Under the pieces are notes generated by a model. The model saw only the letters and a list, made by a program, of their open reading frames with translations. It was not told the DNA's origin and did no database searches. Shown piece after piece: positions 43,369 through 53,696 of a stretch of 64,000 nt of DNA (positions are counted from its first letter, which is position 1; each line of letters opens with the position of its first letter). This DNA is from Desulfovibrio sp. Fe33. GTDB taxonomy: Bacteria > Desulfobacterota > Desulfovibrionia > Desulfovibrionales > Desulfovibrionaceae. The translations under genes were made by a program, and so were the position numbers. Location of the stretch: the NCBI RefSeq assembly GCF_028532725.1, contig NZ_JAQKGU010000001.1:372001-436000 (forward strand). Reading direction: 5' to 3'.

Positions 43369-44481
43369 TCAGGACTGTTTGAACATGAACCGACGCATGG
43401 ATACGTTGAGTACAAGCCCGACGAGGCAAAAGTTTACCAGGGTGGCGCTGCCTCCGTAACTGATGAACGGGAGCGGGATGCCGACCACTGGCATCAGCCC
43501 GAGGACCATACCTGTATTGATTAGGATTTGCCAGAAAAAATAGAAGAACACGCCCGCTGCCAGGTACGATCCGAAGAGTCCGCGGGCGTCCCTGGCGATA
43601 AGCACCATCTGGTAGAGGAACACGCAGAACAGCGACAACAGCACCATGGTCCCAACGAATCCCCACTCCTCGCCCAGAACGGCCACGGCGAAGTCGGTGT
43701 GGCGTTCCGGCAGGAAGCGCAACTGGGACTGTGTGCCCTCCAGAAAACCTTTGCCCCAGAAGCCGCCGGAACCGATGGCTATTTCGGATTGGATGATGTG
43801 GTAGCCCGCGCCGAGCGGGTCTGTGGTCGGGTCGAGGAAGGTCATGATCCGCTGTTTCTGGTAATCGTGGAGGAAGAACCAGGACAGGGGGAGCAGGCAG
43901 GGAATGATGAACAGGCAGGTTTTGAAGACGCGGGCCGTCACGCCGCGGTAGAGGGTCATGCCGCCCAGGATCATGAGGATGGACAGGCCGGAGCCAAGGT
44001 CCGGCTGCTTGATGATGAGTCCGGCCAGAACCAGCCCAACGCCCAGGACATAGGCCAGCCGAACGAAGTTCAGCGGCTCCCGTTCCTTGGACAGGATGCG
44101 CGCGCCCACGATGAGTATGGCGATTTTGGCCAGTTCCGACGGCTGGAAATTCATGAACCCGAGGTCGAGCCAGCGCCGCGCCCCGTAGATGGTCTTGCCC
44201 ATGAAAAAGACGGCGATCAGCAGGATCACGGTGGTCCAGAACAGGGGCCAGGCCAGCGTCTTGAGGTGGCGGTAGTCGAAGAGCATGAAGGCCACCATGC
44301 CGACCAGTCCCATGAGTCCCCAAAGGAGCTGGCGGTGGTAGTAGGGGGCCATGTTCATGCCTTCCTCAAGCCTTGTGCCGCTGGCGGAATAGAGATTGAG
44401 CACGCCGATCAGGAATAGGATCGCGGCCAGCCCGAAGAGGGGCCAGTTGATGTGCAGCAGCAGCCTGCGATCAATGGGCAC
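43369..44481 (-). CDS. rodA: Rod-shape peptidoglycan glycosyltransferase RodA
   Basis: 370 aa from GTG 44481, with AAGGAG 8 bp upstream. It has about ten membrane helices and the SEDS signatures GLMGLVGMVAFMLFDYRHLK, FQPSELAKIAILIVGARIL, KQPDLGSGLSILMI and GIPLPFISYGGSATLVN. RodA polymerises lipid II glycan strands in the elongasome together with PBP2. It overlaps mrdA by 11 bp, so partner synthesis is coupled. Confidence 0.97.
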   Translation of the reverse strand: MPIDRRLLLHINWPLFGLAAILFLIGVLNLYSASGTRLEEGMNMAPYYHRQLLWGLMGLVGMVAFMLFDYRHLKTLAWPLFWTTVILLIAVFFMGKTIYGARRWLDLGFMNFQPSELAKIAILIVGARILSKEREPLNFVRLAYVLGVGLVLAGLIIKQPDLGSGLSILMILGGMTLYRGVTARVFKTCLFIIPCLLPLSWFFLHDYQKQRIMTFLDPTTDPLGAGYHIIQSEIAIGSGGFWGKGFLEGTQSQLRFLPERHTDFAVAVLGEEWGFVGTMVLLSLFCVFLYQMVLIARDARGLFGSYLAAGVFFYFFWQILINTGMVLGLMPVVGIPLPFISYGGSATLVNFCLVGLVLNVSMRRFMFKQS

Positions 44482-46345
44482 GGGGCTTCTCCTTGTGCTT
44501 GAGGGACAGTGCGCGCACGGCCCGGGCTTTGTCCTTCCGCTCTTCCGGGTTGGGAGTGACCTTGCCTTCGAAGAGGTAGTCGATGACCGCCTTGACGATG
44601 GGGCCGGCCCCGGAGCCGCCGTGCAGTCCGTGTTCGACCAGGCAGGCTATGGCGAACCGCCGCCCGTCCTTTTCCGCGGTGGCGGCCATCCAGGCGTGGT
44701 CGCGGAACCGGTAGGGAATCTCGTCGTCCTTGAGCTCCTTGAGCTCGTCGGTCAGGCGGACCACCTGGGCGGTGCCGGTCTTGCCGCCGACGACAACCCC
44801 TTTGGTGCGGATGCGGCGGGCGGTGCCGTGCTGGTCCTCCACGGTGTCGACAAGGGCCTTGTGCAGGAGCTCGAGGCGGGCTTCGTCGAGGGGAATCCGC
44901 GACTGGACCACGGGTTTTTCGTCCTTGAGCAACAGGGGCTTGAGCAACTTGCCGCCGTTGATCACCCCGGCAAAGAAGCGGACCACCTGCAAGGGCGTAA
45001 CCAGGGTGAATCCCTGGCCGATGGACATGTTCAGATTGTCGCCGCCCTGCCATGCCTCGCCGAACCGCTTGAGCTTCCATTCGCGGGTGGGGATGTTGCC
45101 CGCTTTTTCGTGGGGCAGGCGGATGCCGGTCTTGTTCCCGAACCCGACGGCGTGGGCGAATTCGCTCATGCGGTCCACGGTCAGCTTCTTGCCGAGCTTG
45201 TAGAAATAGACGTCGCAGGACTCCACCAGCGCCCGGTTGAGGTCCACGTTGCCGTGGCCCCAGTGCTTCCAGCAGCGGAAGACCCGGCGGCCGAGCTTCA
45301 TGGACCCGGAGCAGAAGACGGTCTCGTTGGGATCGACCATGTCGTATTGCAGCCCGGCTCCGGCGACTACGTGCTTGAAGATGGAGCCGGGAGGGTAGAC
45401 CGACTGTATGACCCGGTTCTGCATGGGGTGCAGGGGATCGTCGCGGAGTTTGGCCCACTGTTTGGCGCTCAGGCCGGAGGAGAAGTCATTGGAGTCGTAT
45501 GAGGGCGCCGTGGCCAGGGCCCACAACTGGCCGGTGTCGGCGTCCATGACGGCCACGCCGCCCGCTTCCTCCGAGAGCCAGTCCATGCACAGCTTCTGGA
45601 GGCCGAGGTCGATGGACAGGGAAATTTCGTGCCCGGCCTGCGGGTGCTTGAGAATGCGCTCCTTGAGCCGTCTGCCGTTGACGTCCACCTGGTACTGGGT
45701 CAGCCCCTTGATGCCGCGCATACGGTCTTCGAGCATGAGTTCGATGCCCTGTTTGCCCACATAGTCGCCGAGCGCCAGCTCCGGGCGTCCGGCCATGTCC
45801 TCCTCGTCCGCCTCGGCCACGTAGCCGATGACGTGCGCGAGCAGGGTGCCGTAGCGGTACAGCCTGCGGGGCCGGAACTGGATTTCCAGGCCGGGCCAGC
45901 GCAGTTTGTTGGTTTCCACCACGGCCAATTGGGCGAAGGTCAGGTCCGGAACGATGATGAGCGGCTCGAACGGTTTCACCCGTTTGCGGTTCTTGTTGTA
46001 CAGGGTCTTGAGCTCGAAATAGTCCTTGCCGGTCCAGACGGCGATCTGGTGGACCAGGCGGTCCACGTCCGGGCAGTCCTCGCGGATGATGCCCAGGGCG
46101 TAAGCGGGTTCGTTCACGGCTATCAGGTCGCCGTTGCGGTCGCGGATGAGCCCGCGCGGCGAGGGGATGGACTCCTGCCGCAACTGGTTTTCCAGGGCCT
46201 GGATCTTGTAGTCTTCGCCCCGGTGGATCTGTAGATACCACAGCCGGATGGCGAACAGGCAGAACAGCCCCAGGATAAGGGCCTGGAGCAGGACCAGCCC
46301 GGAGCGCGGGGCCTGCTGTTCGGATTCGTTATAAAGGTCGGACAT
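44471..46345 (-). CDS. mrdA: Penicillin-binding protein 2 (elongation transpeptidase)
   Basis: 624 aa. One N-terminal membrane helix (about 16-36), then the pedestal region and the transpeptidase domain. Active-site motifs are SIFK in YPPGSIFKHVVAG (Ser near residue 325), SCD in ESCDVYFYKLG (the SxN-type motif with Asp in the third place) and KTGTAQ near 515. PBP2 cross-links peptidoglycan in the periplasm with RodA. It overlaps mreD by 17 bp and rodA by 11 bp. Confidence 0.97.
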   Translation of the reverse strand: MSDLYNESEQQAPRSGLVLLQALILGLFCLFAIRLWYLQIHRGEDYKIQALENQLRQESIPSPRGLIRDRNGDLIAVNEPAYALGIIREDCPDVDRLVHQIAVWTGKDYFELKTLYNKNRKRVKPFEPLIIVPDLTFAQLAVVETNKLRWPGLEIQFRPRRLYRYGTLLAHVIGYVAEADEEDMAGRPELALGDYVGKQGIELMLEDRMRGIKGLTQYQVDVNGRRLKERILKHPQAGHEISLSIDLGLQKLCMDWLSEEAGGVAVMDADTGQLWALATAPSYDSNDFSSGLSAKQWAKLRDDPLHPMQNRVIQSVYPPGSIFKHVVAGAGLQYDMVDPNETVFCSGSMKLGRRVFRCWKHWGHGNVDLNRALVESCDVYFYKLGKKLTVDRMSEFAHAVGFGNKTGIRLPHEKAGNIPTREWKLKRFGEAWQGGDNLNMSIGQGFTLVTPLQVVRFFAGVINGGKLLKPLLLKDEKPVVQSRIPLDEARLELLHKALVDTVEDQHGTARRIRTKGVVVGGKTGTAQVVRLTDELKELKDDEIPYRFRDHAWMAATAEKDGRRFAIACLVEHGLHGGSGAGPIVKAVIDYLFEGKVTPNPEERKDKARAVRALSLKHKEKPRAH

Positions 46346-46814
46346 CCTGGCGCAACCTCTCGGGGAAGAAATGGTCGGTCAGGAACCATATGACCGGGAA
46401 GGCCGCTATCTGGACGGCGCCCTGGATGAGAACGGGCCGCATGGCCACCTGGAGGTTGGCCAGTGAGGACACGCTGTAAATGAGAACGGGATGGAGCGCG
46501 CCCGCCCACAGGCCGAGAAGGGCCATGAACAGGTAGGAGCGGGCCTCGAATATGCTGCGTCCCATGAAATAGGCGGCGGTCAGCAGGCCGAATTGGGCCA
46601 GGCCGTAGCCGAAGGGCAGGTTGCCCGCGCCCTCGGTGAGCAGAATCCAGAGCACGGCGAGCAGCAAGGTGCGCTGCGGGCTCTGCTCCTGGAGGGAGAC
46701 GATGAGCCCGGGGGCGAAGACGTCGATGCCCGGCGCGGTCCGCTGGGCCCACACGCCGATGATGGTGTAGACGCCCCACCAGAGCAGGGAAAGGGCGCTA
46801 TTGGTCGGCAGCAC
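46329..46814 (-). CDS. mreD: Rod-shape-determining membrane protein MreD
   Basis: 161 aa from GTG 46814, chosen because AAGGAGGA lies 8 bp upstream and the longer reading frame antisense to that point is the mreC tail. It has about five hydrophobic helices and Pro/Gly-rich turns (AGNLPFGYGLAQFGLLTAAYFMGRSIFEARSYLF). MreD is a poorly conserved integral membrane partner of MreC in the elongasome. Position between mreC (17-bp overlap) and mrdA supports the call. Confidence 0.88.
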   Translation of the reverse strand: MLPTNSALSLLWWGVYTIIGVWAQRTAPGIDVFAPGLIVSLQEQSPQRTLLLAVLWILLTEGAGNLPFGYGLAQFGLLTAAYFMGRSIFEARSYLFMALLGLWAGALHPVLIYSVSSLANLQVAMRPVLIQGAVQIAAFPVIWFLTDHFFPERLRQDVRPL

Positions 46815-47709
46815 CGTTCGCGTCCTCCTTGGCGGTTTCGGTTCCGGCCTTGGCGTCCGCCGCATCGGCGGCCGGGGCGGCCTCCTGATCGTCCGGCTCC
46901 CGGCTGAGGAGCAGGACTTCCTCAAGGCTCGCCATGTCCACAAGCGGCTCGGCCTGGACCGTCAGGAACAGGGATATGTCGGACCGCTGGATTTTGGTCA
47001 CGCGGGCCACGGGCAGCCCCTTGGGGTAGATGCCGGACAGGCCCGAGGAGAGCAGCAGTTCGCCGGGGTCCACGGTCGCGTTCTGGTTGACGTAGCGCAA
47101 AACCAGCGGCTTGCCGTATCCCTGGCCCGAAAGCATTCCGGGCGAGCGGTTGTTGGCCCCGATCACCGCGATGCGGCTGTTGGAGTCGGTCAGGAGCAGG
47201 ACCGTGGAGGTGGCCGCGCCCGAACGCAGGATGCGTCCGACCACGCCCTTTAGGGATACGACCGGCATGTCGTCGATCACGCCCAGGGCCTTGCCCTTGT
47301 CCACGACCAGGGTGTCCAGCGCGCCCGCCGGGCCCATGCGGTGGCCGATGACCCGCGCTCCGGAAAAAAACCAGAGTTCGGGCGGGCGGAAGTCGAGCAG
47401 GGATTCCAGGCGCGCGGCGGACCGGGCCTGAGCCCCCAGGAGCATGTTGGTCCGGCGCAGCTTGGCGTCCTCTTCCTTGAGCCTGTCGTTTTCCTGTTTC
47501 AGGCCGACGAGGTAGATGTACCTGTACCAGAAACCCGTGACCTGCTCCGTCACCCATATGCCGGGCTTGAGCACGATGCCGGAAATGTCCAGGCCGGTAT
47601 GGGACGACAGGGCGTCCAGGTGGCCGGTCCTGAGGTTCCACGTGAAAAGGGACAGGTACACGAACAGGCTTGCCACGACGAGGATGGCGATTCTCTTTTT
47701 TCCTCTCAT
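46798..47709 (-). CDS. mreC: Rod-shape-determining protein MreC
   Basis: 303 aa. A membrane helix (about 7-24) is followed by a coiled coil (LKQENDRLKEEDAKLRRTNML near residue 76) and the beta-rich periplasmic domain with GVVGRILRSGAATSTVLLLTDSNSRIAVIG and LLSSGLSGIYPKGLPVARVTKI. An Ala/Asp-rich tail of about 40 residues ends the protein. MreC bridges MreB to the cell-wall synthases. It is separated from mreB by a 92-bp gap with a strong hairpin. Confidence 0.95.
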   Translation of the reverse strand: MRGKKRIAILVVASLFVYLSLFTWNLRTGHLDALSSHTGLDISGIVLKPGIWVTEQVTGFWYRYIYLVGLKQENDRLKEEDAKLRRTNMLLGAQARSAARLESLLDFRPPELWFFSGARVIGHRMGPAGALDTLVVDKGKALGVIDDMPVVSLKGVVGRILRSGAATSTVLLLTDSNSRIAVIGANNRSPGMLSGQGYGKPLVLRYVNQNATVDPGELLLSSGLSGIYPKGLPVARVTKIQRSDISLFLTVQAEPLVDMASLEEVLLLSREPDDQEAAPAADAADAKAGTETAKEDANGAADQ

Positions 47710-47731
47710 GCGTCCTTCCCTGCAAACTTAT

Positions 47732-47771
47732 GAAAGCGCACAATTGCGGCTTTCGGCAATCGTGCGCTTTC
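47732..47771 (-). terminator. Hairpin between mreB and mreC, possible attenuator
   Basis: GAAAGCGCAC (47732-47741) pairs perfectly with GTGCGCTTTC (47762-47771), and an inner ATTGC/GCAAT stem extends it around an 8-nt loop. There is no T-run, so complete termination is unlikely. A partial terminator or RNA-processing site that sets mreB above mreCD expression is plausible. Confidence 0.5.
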
Positions 47772-47801
47772 GGATAACCGGTATCGGATCATGCCGCGCC
47801 G

Positions 47802-49013
<1,212 letters not shown>

Positions 49014-49022
49014 CTAAAAACC

Positions 49023-49994
49023 ATGGTTCGCATTCATCGACTTTCCGCCTACCTCAGGAGGCGGTTCGGCGAGCGGGTTCAGAAAATTCCCCTGGACGCC
49101 GGATTCTCCTGTCCGAACCGGGACGGAACCCTGTCCCGCGAGGGGTGCGTGTTCTGCAACCCGCAGGGGTCCGGGTCCGGCCTGCTCGACAGAGGGCTTT
49201 CCATATCCGAACAATGGGCCTTCTGGCGTGACATCCATGTGAAGAAGCATGGCCTTCGCCTGTTCACGGCCTATCTCCAATCCTACTCCAACACCCACGG
49301 TCCGGCCGCCAGGCTGGCCGGCGTCCTGGATCGGCTGACCGGGCTGCCCGGCTTGTCCTGCCTGGCCATCGGCACCCGGCCCGACTGCCTGGACGACGAG
49401 AAGCTCGATCTTCTGGCCGAAAGCCGGGAGCGGCTCGGCCTGGCCGAAATCTTCCTGGAGCTCGGCCTTCAGACGGCGAGCGACGAGACGCTCCGGCACA
49501 TCAACCGGGGCCACGACACGGCCGCCTTCGCCCAGGCCGCACGCGCCGCCGCCGAACGCGGCCTGACCGTGGTGGCGCACGTCATGGCCGGGCTGCCCGC
49601 GCCGCACGGCCGCGAGGGTCTTGCCGAGTTGCTCGATACCGTGGACTTCGTCAACAGCCTTCCGGTCGGCGGGATCAAATTCCACAACGTCTACGTCTGC
49701 CGGGGGACGCGGCTGGCCCGCTGGCATGACGACGGGCGATACGACCCGCCCACGCAGGAGGAATACCTGTATTGGCTCGGCGAGGCGGTCATGCGCCTCG
49801 ATCCGCGCACGGTCGTTCACCGCCTGAACGGCAATCCGGCCCAAGGCGAACTCGTGGCCCCGGCCTGGGCGGGCAACATGCGCAAGGTGCACAACGCCGT
49901 CCGCGACCATTTCGAGCGCGAAGATATTTGGCAGGGCAAGCTGAACGGAGCCGGGAACGGGCCGCCCGAATGGTTCGATCCCGAACAGCCGTAA
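49023..49994 (+). CDS. YhcC-like radical SAM protein (TIGR01212-type)
   Basis: 323 aa from ATG 49023; the ribosome binding site is poor, and the start was placed where homology to the YhcC family begins (IHRLSAYLRRRFGERVQKIPLDAGFSCPNRDG in order). The radical SAM cluster Cys are in the family form CPNRDGTLSREGCVFCN, and YLQSYSNTHGP, AIGTRPDCL and LELGLQTASDETLRHINRGH are family motifs. The exact reaction is unknown, though relatives are linked to RNA modification. Next gene begins 11 bp downstream. Confidence 0.9.
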   Translation: MVRIHRLSAYLRRRFGERVQKIPLDAGFSCPNRDGTLSREGCVFCNPQGSGSGLLDRGLSISEQWAFWRDIHVKKHGLRLFTAYLQSYSNTHGPAARLAGVLDRLTGLPGLSCLAIGTRPDCLDDEKLDLLAESRERLGLAEIFLELGLQTASDETLRHINRGHDTAAFAQAARAAAERGLTVVAHVMAGLPAPHGREGLAELLDTVDFVNSLPVGGIKFHNVYVCRGTRLARWHDDGRYDPPTQEEYLYWLGEAVMRLDPRTVVHRLNGNPAQGELVAPAWAGNMRKVHNAVRDHFEREDIWQGKLNGAGNGPPEWFDPEQP

Positions 49995-50005
49995 AGAGGG
50001 ACGTT

Positions 50006-50515
50006 ATGAACGGTGTCCGGAATGAATGGGTGCGCGGTGGGAAGATCGCCCTGTGCCTGTGTTGGGAAGACGATCGTGTGGTGCGCATCGAAACGGCCTG
50101 GGCCGGGGATGTGGCGGAGACCGGCCCGCTGTCCGAAGCCGCCCGTGAGCTCAAAGCGGCCCTGTCGCGCTACGAGGAGAGGCGAGAGCCGGGCTGGCCC
50201 GACCTGCCTCTGGATTTTTCCGGCATGAGCGATTTCCTGAAGAGCGCCCTTGAAGAACTGCGCCGCATCCCGTCCGGGACCACCCGGACCTACGGAGAGA
50301 TGGCCGTCATCCTCGGGCGGCCCGGCGGCGCGCAGGCCGTGGGCCGGGCCATGGGGGCCAACCCGTTTCCCGTGCTCTATCCCTGCCACCGAGTGGTCGG
50401 CGCCAACGGAGCCATGACCGGCTTCTCCGCTTCGGGCGGCATCGAAATGAAAAAGACCCTGCTCCGCATGGAAGGCGCGGAACAAGGAATGTTGCCGGGA
50501 CTTGAGCAGGAATAG
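50006..50515 (+). CDS. ogt: Methylated-DNA--protein-cysteine methyltransferase
   Basis: 169 aa from ATG 50006. The active-site motif is PCHRVV near residue 122 with IPSGTTRTYGEMA (helix-turn-helix) near 87 and GAMTGFSASGGIEMKKTLLRMEG after it. The protein removes O6-alkyl groups from guanine by irreversible transfer to its Cys. It is in a likely operon with the radical SAM gene and is followed by a repeat element beginning one base after its stop codon. Confidence 0.94.
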   Translation: MNGVRNEWVRGGKIALCLCWEDDRVVRIETAWAGDVAETGPLSEAARELKAALSRYEERREPGWPDLPLDFSGMSDFLKSALEELRRIPSGTTRTYGEMAVILGRPGGAQAVGRAMGANPFPVLYPCHRVVGANGAMTGFSASGGIEMKKTLLRMEGAEQGMLPGLEQE

Positions 50516-50516
50516 G

Positions 50517-50813
50517 AATGCCTCCGGCGGCCAGAGGGGAACTTTCGAGAAAGTTTCCCCTCTGGACTCCCCTTCAAAGCTTTTTGTCGCGCCTTCGGCG
50601 GGTGCGCCGGATGCAGGCTGAATGCCCTGATGATGGGATGGAGTCTTTGGCGGCGAGTTTTTTTGCAGGCCGGGGTTCCCACATGCCCCTGACGGCCCCG
50701 CGAAGCGGCATAAAAAGTTTGGGAAAAGAAGGGGATGGGGGTTCGGGGGAAGGGGAGGAAACAACCCTTTTCAAAGGGTTTTTCCTCCCCTTCCCCCGGC
50801 CGCCGGAGGCATT
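50517..50813. repeat. Bilateral repeat element with 16-bp perfect terminal inverted repeats
   Basis: The ends are AATGCCTCCGGCGGCC (50517-50532) and its exact complement (50798-50813). The left arm has a 16-bp hairpin CCAGAGGGGAA...TTCCCCTCTGG (50531-50566); the right arm has a roughly 53-nt hairpin (50745-50797) with an AACCCTTTTCAAAGGGTT core. Each arm continues inward with CTTTTT and a GC-rich stem. It fills the gap between two convergent genes, 1 bp from one stop codon and 3 bp from the other. It carries no gene and probably acts as a two-way terminator. Confidence 0.9.
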
Positions 50814-50816
50814 CTT

Positions 50817-51014
50817 CTACCCCACGTATTCGAAGCCGATCTTGTCGATGGCGTCTTTGATGGCGTCCTTGTCGATGGGGGAGGGTTCCTCATAGGTCAC
50901 GTTGCCGGTGAGCAGGTCGATGGACACGTTTTTCGCGCCCAATTTTTCCATGACTTCGGTGACGGACTTCACGCAATGCTGGCAGCTCATGCCTTTCACT
51001 TTGACTGTTGTCAT
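50817..51014 (-). CDS. copZ: Heavy-metal-associated domain protein, CopZ-like copper chaperone
   Basis: 65 aa, a single HMA domain. The metal site is GMSCQHC (residues 8-14) and the fold ends with IKDAIDKIGFEYVG. It would carry Cu(I) to the CopA ATPase encoded 24 bp upstream on the same strand. Small size and neighbour make the call secure. Confidence 0.94.
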   Translation of the reverse strand: MTTVKVKGMSCQHCVKSVTEVMEKLGAKNVSIDLLTGNVTYEEPSPIDKDAIKDAIDKIGFEYVG

Positions 51015-51038
51015 GACGACTCCTTTGTCTGCTGAGGT

Positions 51039-53537
51039 TTATCCCTTGAAAAATCGCAGTCTGAGGGCGTTGGTGACCACGGTCACGGAACTCATGGCCA
51101 TGGCCGTGCCCGCGATCATGGGGTTCAGGGTGGGGCCGCCGAAGATGTGCAATACGCCCGCCGCCACGGGGATGCCGATGACGTTGAAGGCGAAGGCCCA
51201 GAACAGGTTTTCCTTGATATTGCGCATGGTGGCTTTGGACAGGTTCAGCGCGGTCAGGATGGCCTTCAGGTCCGAGTGCATCAGGACCACGTCGCCGGAC
51301 TCCACGGCCACGTCGATGCCCGAGCCCATGGCGATGCCGATGTCGGCCCGTGCCAGGGCGGGCGCGTCGTTGATGCCGTCGCCGACCATGGCCACCTTGC
51401 GGCCGTCGGCCTGGAGCCGGGCCACTTCCTCGGCTTTGCGGTCGGGCAGGACTCCGGCGATGACTTTGTCGATGCCCGCGCGTTCGGCGATGACGCCCGC
51501 ATTGACCTGGCTGTCGCCGGTGAGCATGACCGGGGTTATCCCGGCCTTTTTCAAGGCCGCGACTACTTCGGGGGTCTCGTCGCGCATTTCGTCGGCAATG
51601 GCGAACAGGGCGTTGAGTTTGTTCTCGGAGGCGAAGTAGACCACGGTCGCGCCCTGATTCTCGTAGTGGCCCACGGCCTCCTCGGCGAAGCCGTCCTCAC
51701 CGAAACCAAGGCCGTGCTCCTGCATGAGCGCCCAGTTTCCGATCATTACTTCACGATAGCCTATTTTCGCCTTGAGGCCCTTGCCGGGGATGGCTTCGAA
51801 ATCGTCCGGGGCCGGGTAATCCAGGTTCTTTTCCTCGGCGTAGCGCACGATGGCCCGGGCAAGCGGGTGCTCGGACCGGCTTTCGGCTGCGGCGGCGAGG
51901 TAGACGGCTTCGGTCTGGGCCATGGTTCCCCTGACCATGGTGATGGCGGCCAGCTCGGGCCTCCCGTGGGTCAGGGTGCCGGTTTTGTCGAAGATTACGG
52001 TGTCGAGGGAGCCCGCTTCCTCCAGGGCGCGACCAGACTTGATGAGCACGCCGAGCTGCGCGCCCCGTCCGGCCGAGACCATGATGGACATGGGGGTGGC
52101 GAGTCCCATGGCGCAGGGGCAGGCTATGACCATGACGGCCACGAAGACGCGCAGTGAGAAGGGGAGTCCCGCCTGCCCGATGAAGTACCAGGCGAGTCCT
52201 GCGGCGAGGGCGGTGAGCATGACCGCGGGCACGAAATAGTAGCTGATGCGGTCCGCCAGGCTGGCGATGGGGGCTTTGGAACCCTGGGCCTCCTGCACGA
52301 GCCGGATGATCCGGGCCAGCACGGTGTCGCTCCCCACGCGGTCGGCGCGCATGGTCAGGGCACCCGAGGCGTTCAGGGTGCCGCCCGCCACGGTGTCGCC
52401 CGGCTGCTTGCCGACGGGCATGGGTTCGCCGGTGAGCATGGATTCGTCCACCGAGGAGCGTCCCTCGGTCACGGTGCCGTCCACCGGGATGCGTTCGCCG
52501 GGCCTGATGAGCAGCAGGTCGCCCGGCTCCACCTCGTCGAGGGGAATGGAGACCTGTACGCCGTCGCGGACCAGGGTGGCCGTGTCCGGGGCGAGCTGCA
52601 TGAGCGCGCGGATGGCGTCCGAGGTCTTGAGCTTGCTGCGGGCTTCGAAATATTTGCCCAAGGATATCATTGCGATGAGCACGGCGGCGGACTCGTAGTA
52701 CAGGTCCATGGCCAGGACGTGCGGGTCGCCCAGATTGAAAAGGAGCGCCACGGTGTTCCAGAGGGAATAGAGAAAGGCCGCGCCCGTGCCCATGGCCACC
52801 AGGGAGTCCATGTTCGGGCCGCCGCGGAGCAGGGCCGGAATGCCCTGGAGGTAGAAATTGCGGCCCGACCAGACCACGGGCAGGGTCAGCAGGAGCTGGA
52901 CCAGGGCGAAGGTGGCCGGGGAGTGCATGGGGTCGAGGAATGCGGGCAGGGGCATCCCCCACATGTGGCCCATGGATAGGACCAGCAGGGGCAGGGCGAA
53001 GCAGAATGCCGGGATGAGAGCCCGCTTTTGGGCGTTCAGCCGTTGCTCGGCCTCGTGGCGGCGTTTCTCGAAGAGACCGGCCTCCTCGCTTCGCACTTCG
53101 GAAGAAAAGCCCGCGCCGGAGATGGCTTCGCGGATTTCCCGGCGGGAGACCAGCGAGGGGTCGAAGACGAAGTTGCCGGTCTCGGCGGCAAGGTTGACCG
53201 AGGCCGAGGACACGCCGTCCAGTCCGCCGACAACCCGCTCGATGCGCGCCGAGCAGGCCGCGCAGTGCATCCCGCCGAGATCGAGGTCCAGGGAGGACAG
53301 CCCGCCGGCCTCGGTTTCGGGGATTTCCCGGAACTCGGCTTCGAAGCCGAGCCCCTTTATCCGCTCGCCCACCTCTTCGGTGGTCACGGCGGCCGGATCG
53401 TAGGATAGGTCCATGGTTTCGGCGGCCAGGTTCACGGACACGTTGTCCACGCCGTCCATTTTGCCGACCACCTTTTCGATGCGCGCCGAGCAGGCGGCGC
53501 AGTGCATTCCCTTAACCTGTGCCGTTATTTTCTTCAT
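51039..53537 (-). CDS. copA: Copper-translocating P1B-type ATPase CopA
   Basis: 832 aa from ATG 53537. Two N-terminal HMA domains each carry [12 protein letters not shown] (near residues 9 and 86). The ion-channel motif is [11 protein letters not shown] (Cys-Pro-Cys), the phosphorylated Asp lies in DKTGTLTHG near 517, and [18 protein letters not shown] forms the hinge. Eight membrane helices are expected. CopA exports Cu(I) from the cytoplasm. The operon with copZ has no visible CueR- or CsoR-type site in the 159-bp upstream gap. Confidence 0.96.
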   Translation of the reverse strand: MKKITAQVKGMHCAACSARIEKVVGKMDGVDNVSVNLAAETMDLSYDPAAVTTEEVGERIKGLGFEAEFREIPETEAGGLSSLDLDLGGMHCAACSARIERVVGGLDGVSSASVNLAAETGNFVFDPSLVSRREIREAISGAGFSSEVRSEEAGLFEKRRHEAEQRLNAQKRALIPAFCFALPLLVLSMGHMWGMPLPAFLDPMHSPATFALVQLLLTLPVVWSGRNFYLQGIPALLRGGPNMDSLVAMGTGAAFLYSLWNTVALLFNLGDPHVLAMDLYYESAAVLIAMISLGKYFEARSKLKTSDAIRALMQLAPDTATLVRDGVQVSIPLDEVEPGDLLLIRPGERIPVDGTVTEGRSSVDESMLTGEPMPVGKQPGDTVAGGTLNASGALTMRADRVGSDTVLARIIRLVQEAQGSKAPIASLADRISYYFVPAVMLTALAAGLAWYFIGQAGLPFSLRVFVAVMVIACPCAMGLATPMSIMVSAGRGAQLGVLIKSGRALEEAGSLDTVIFDKTGTLTHGRPELAAITMVRGTMAQTEAVYLAAAAESRSEHPLARAIVRYAEEKNLDYPAPDDFEAIPGKGLKAKIGYREVMIGNWALMQEHGLGFGEDGFAEEAVGHYENQGATVVYFASENKLNALFAIADEMRDETPEVVAALKKAGITPVMLTGDSQVNAGVIAERAGIDKVIAGVLPDRKAEEVARLQADGRKVAMVGDGINDAPALARADIGIAMGSGIDVAVESGDVVLMHSDLKAILTALNLSKATMRNIKENLFWAFAFNVIGIPVAAGVLHIFGGPTLNPMIAGTAMAMSSVTVVTNALRLRFFKG

Positions 53538-53629
53538 GTTGATAACCTTTTTCAATTGGTGGGGCCAATATGGACACTCAGGCCGGGTTTGGCAAGGGGG
53601 AATAGGAGTCGGGCTGCTCGGAAGGGATG

Positions 53630-53659
53630 ATCCCCGCAATCGGCGGCGTGTGCGGGGAT
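53630..53659 (-). terminator. Possible hairpin terminator between recQ and copA
   Basis: ATCCCCGCA (53630-53638) pairs with TGCGGGGAT (53651-53659) over a 12-nt loop, about 38 bp after the recQ stop codon on the minus strand. No T-run follows, so this is a weak call. Confidence 0.35.
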
Positions 53660-53696
53660 GGGGCGGGAAGGGTGTCGGCTTGGGCGCGCGAACGGG

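Noticed and set aside
50514-50816. Insertion sequence or CRISPR fragment
   Set aside because: There are terminal inverted repeats but no transposase remnant, and the internal pattern is two hairpin arms, not spaced direct repeats.
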